Assembly (NCBI GenBank): GCA_005878665.1
Contig: VBLR01000028.1
Span: 1 to 5,994, forward strand
DNA: 5,994 bases
Source: Methanobacteriota archaeon
Lineage (GTDB): Archaea > Thermoplasmatota > Thermoplasmata > RBG-16-68-12
Direction of reading: 5' to 3'
The notes beneath the pieces are model-generated. The model did not search any database, was not told where the DNA came from, and saw only the letters and a list, made by a program, of their open reading frames with translations. Shown here in pieces: positions 5,802-5,994 of the stretch; positions within the stretch are counted from its first letter, which is position 1, and each line of letters starts with the position of its first letter. The position numbers and the translations under genes are program-made.

Positions 5802-5994
5802 TTGGCACGTGGTCTCTTCGCGGCGCGCAAACTGAAAGGCGAACGCCAGACCCGGCGGTGGTCGGACCGGTATTACAAGAGGCGCATGCTGCACCTCAAA
5901 GAGAAGTCGGACCCGCTCGAAGGCTCGCCGCAGGCGAAGGGCATCGTCCTCGAGAAGGTCGCGATCGAGGCGAAGCAGCCGAACTCCGCGCTGC
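5802..5994 (+). CDS. rps12: Ribosomal protein uS12, archaeal type (N-terminal 64 residues)
   Basis: This is the start of small-subunit ribosomal protein uS12, cut by the right edge. The decoding-centre protein contacts 16S rRNA helices and monitors codon-anticodon pairing. The visible residues show the archaeal/eukaryotic form: MARGLFAARKLKGERQTRRW, then SDRYYKRR, DPLEGSPQAKGIVLEKV, and the start of the conserved accuracy loop KQPNSAL (58-64). Archaeal uS12 is usually about 140-150 residues, so somewhat less than half is present. The start is a TTG (5802-5804), fixed by the family's ARG N-terminus and by a TATA-like element 43 bases upstream. It sits right after an unrelated zinc-ribbon gene. 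In many archaea rps12 follows nusA and precedes rps7 and the elongation-factor genes, so here it heads its own transcript. Confidence 0.96.
   Translation, partial: MARGLFAARKLKGERQTRRWSDRYYKRRMLHLKEKSDPLEGSPQAKGIVLEKVAIEAKQPNSAL

Noticed and set aside
5082..5894. 270-codon minus-strand open frame across 5226-5735 and the uS12 start
   Set aside because: It overlaps the uS12 gene and its TATA box, and the product is charged low-complexity sequence without motifs.
1..5994. Mobile elements, CRISPR arrays, tRNA genes
   Set aside because: I saw no repeat-spacer pattern, transposase motif, terminal inverted repeats or cloverleaf sequence on either strand.

Overview
The window reads as GC-rich archaeal DNA. 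It holds an archaeal-type uS12 gene at the right edge, short AT-rich TATA elements (CTTAAATA-like) in otherwise GC-rich spacers, Shine-Dalgarno sites (AGGAGGT, GGTGAGGTGA), and many small zinc-ribbon proteins. The uS12 N-terminus and overall style suggest Thermoplasmatota or a relative. That placement is an inference.

Layout: (1) 1-323 (+) is the 3' end of an M48/HtpX-type membrane metalloprotease gene, with a complete EF-hand calcium-binding loop inserted just before the conserved THPP motif. (2) 369-2522 (-) is a tight three-gene operon: a helical protein with an IPGYxGY motif, then an SPFH protein with three C-terminal zinc ribbons (YdjI / 'virion core protein' type), then a four-helix membrane protein. 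The internal gaps are 5 and 4 bases. (3) 2594-3691 (-) is a separately promoted double-zinc-finger protein resembling the bacterial zinc-ribbon partners of SPFH/YdjI proteins. Its true start appears to be a CTG codon that reveals a hidden N-terminal zinc ribbon. (4) 3782-5155 (+) is a divergent MFS transporter that shares a palindromic CTTAAG TATA region with the previous gene. (5) 5226-5735 (+) is a membrane-anchored winged-helix/zinc-ribbon protein. (6) 5802-end (+) is the start of ribosomal protein uS12, with its own promoter and a TTG start.

The centre of the window (369-3691) looks like an archaeal counterpart of the SPFH/zinc-ribbon membrane-stress modules known from bacteria (Bacillus subtilis ydjFGHI, where PspA is recruited through YdjI and the YdjG/YdjH membrane proteins). 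PspA itself is absent, and an unfamiliar helical protein sits in the matching operon position. An HtpX-type protease converges on the module, which fits a membrane-quality-control theme. Four independent TATA-like elements lie 43-45 bases upstream of their inferred start codons. That regularity supports the chosen starts.
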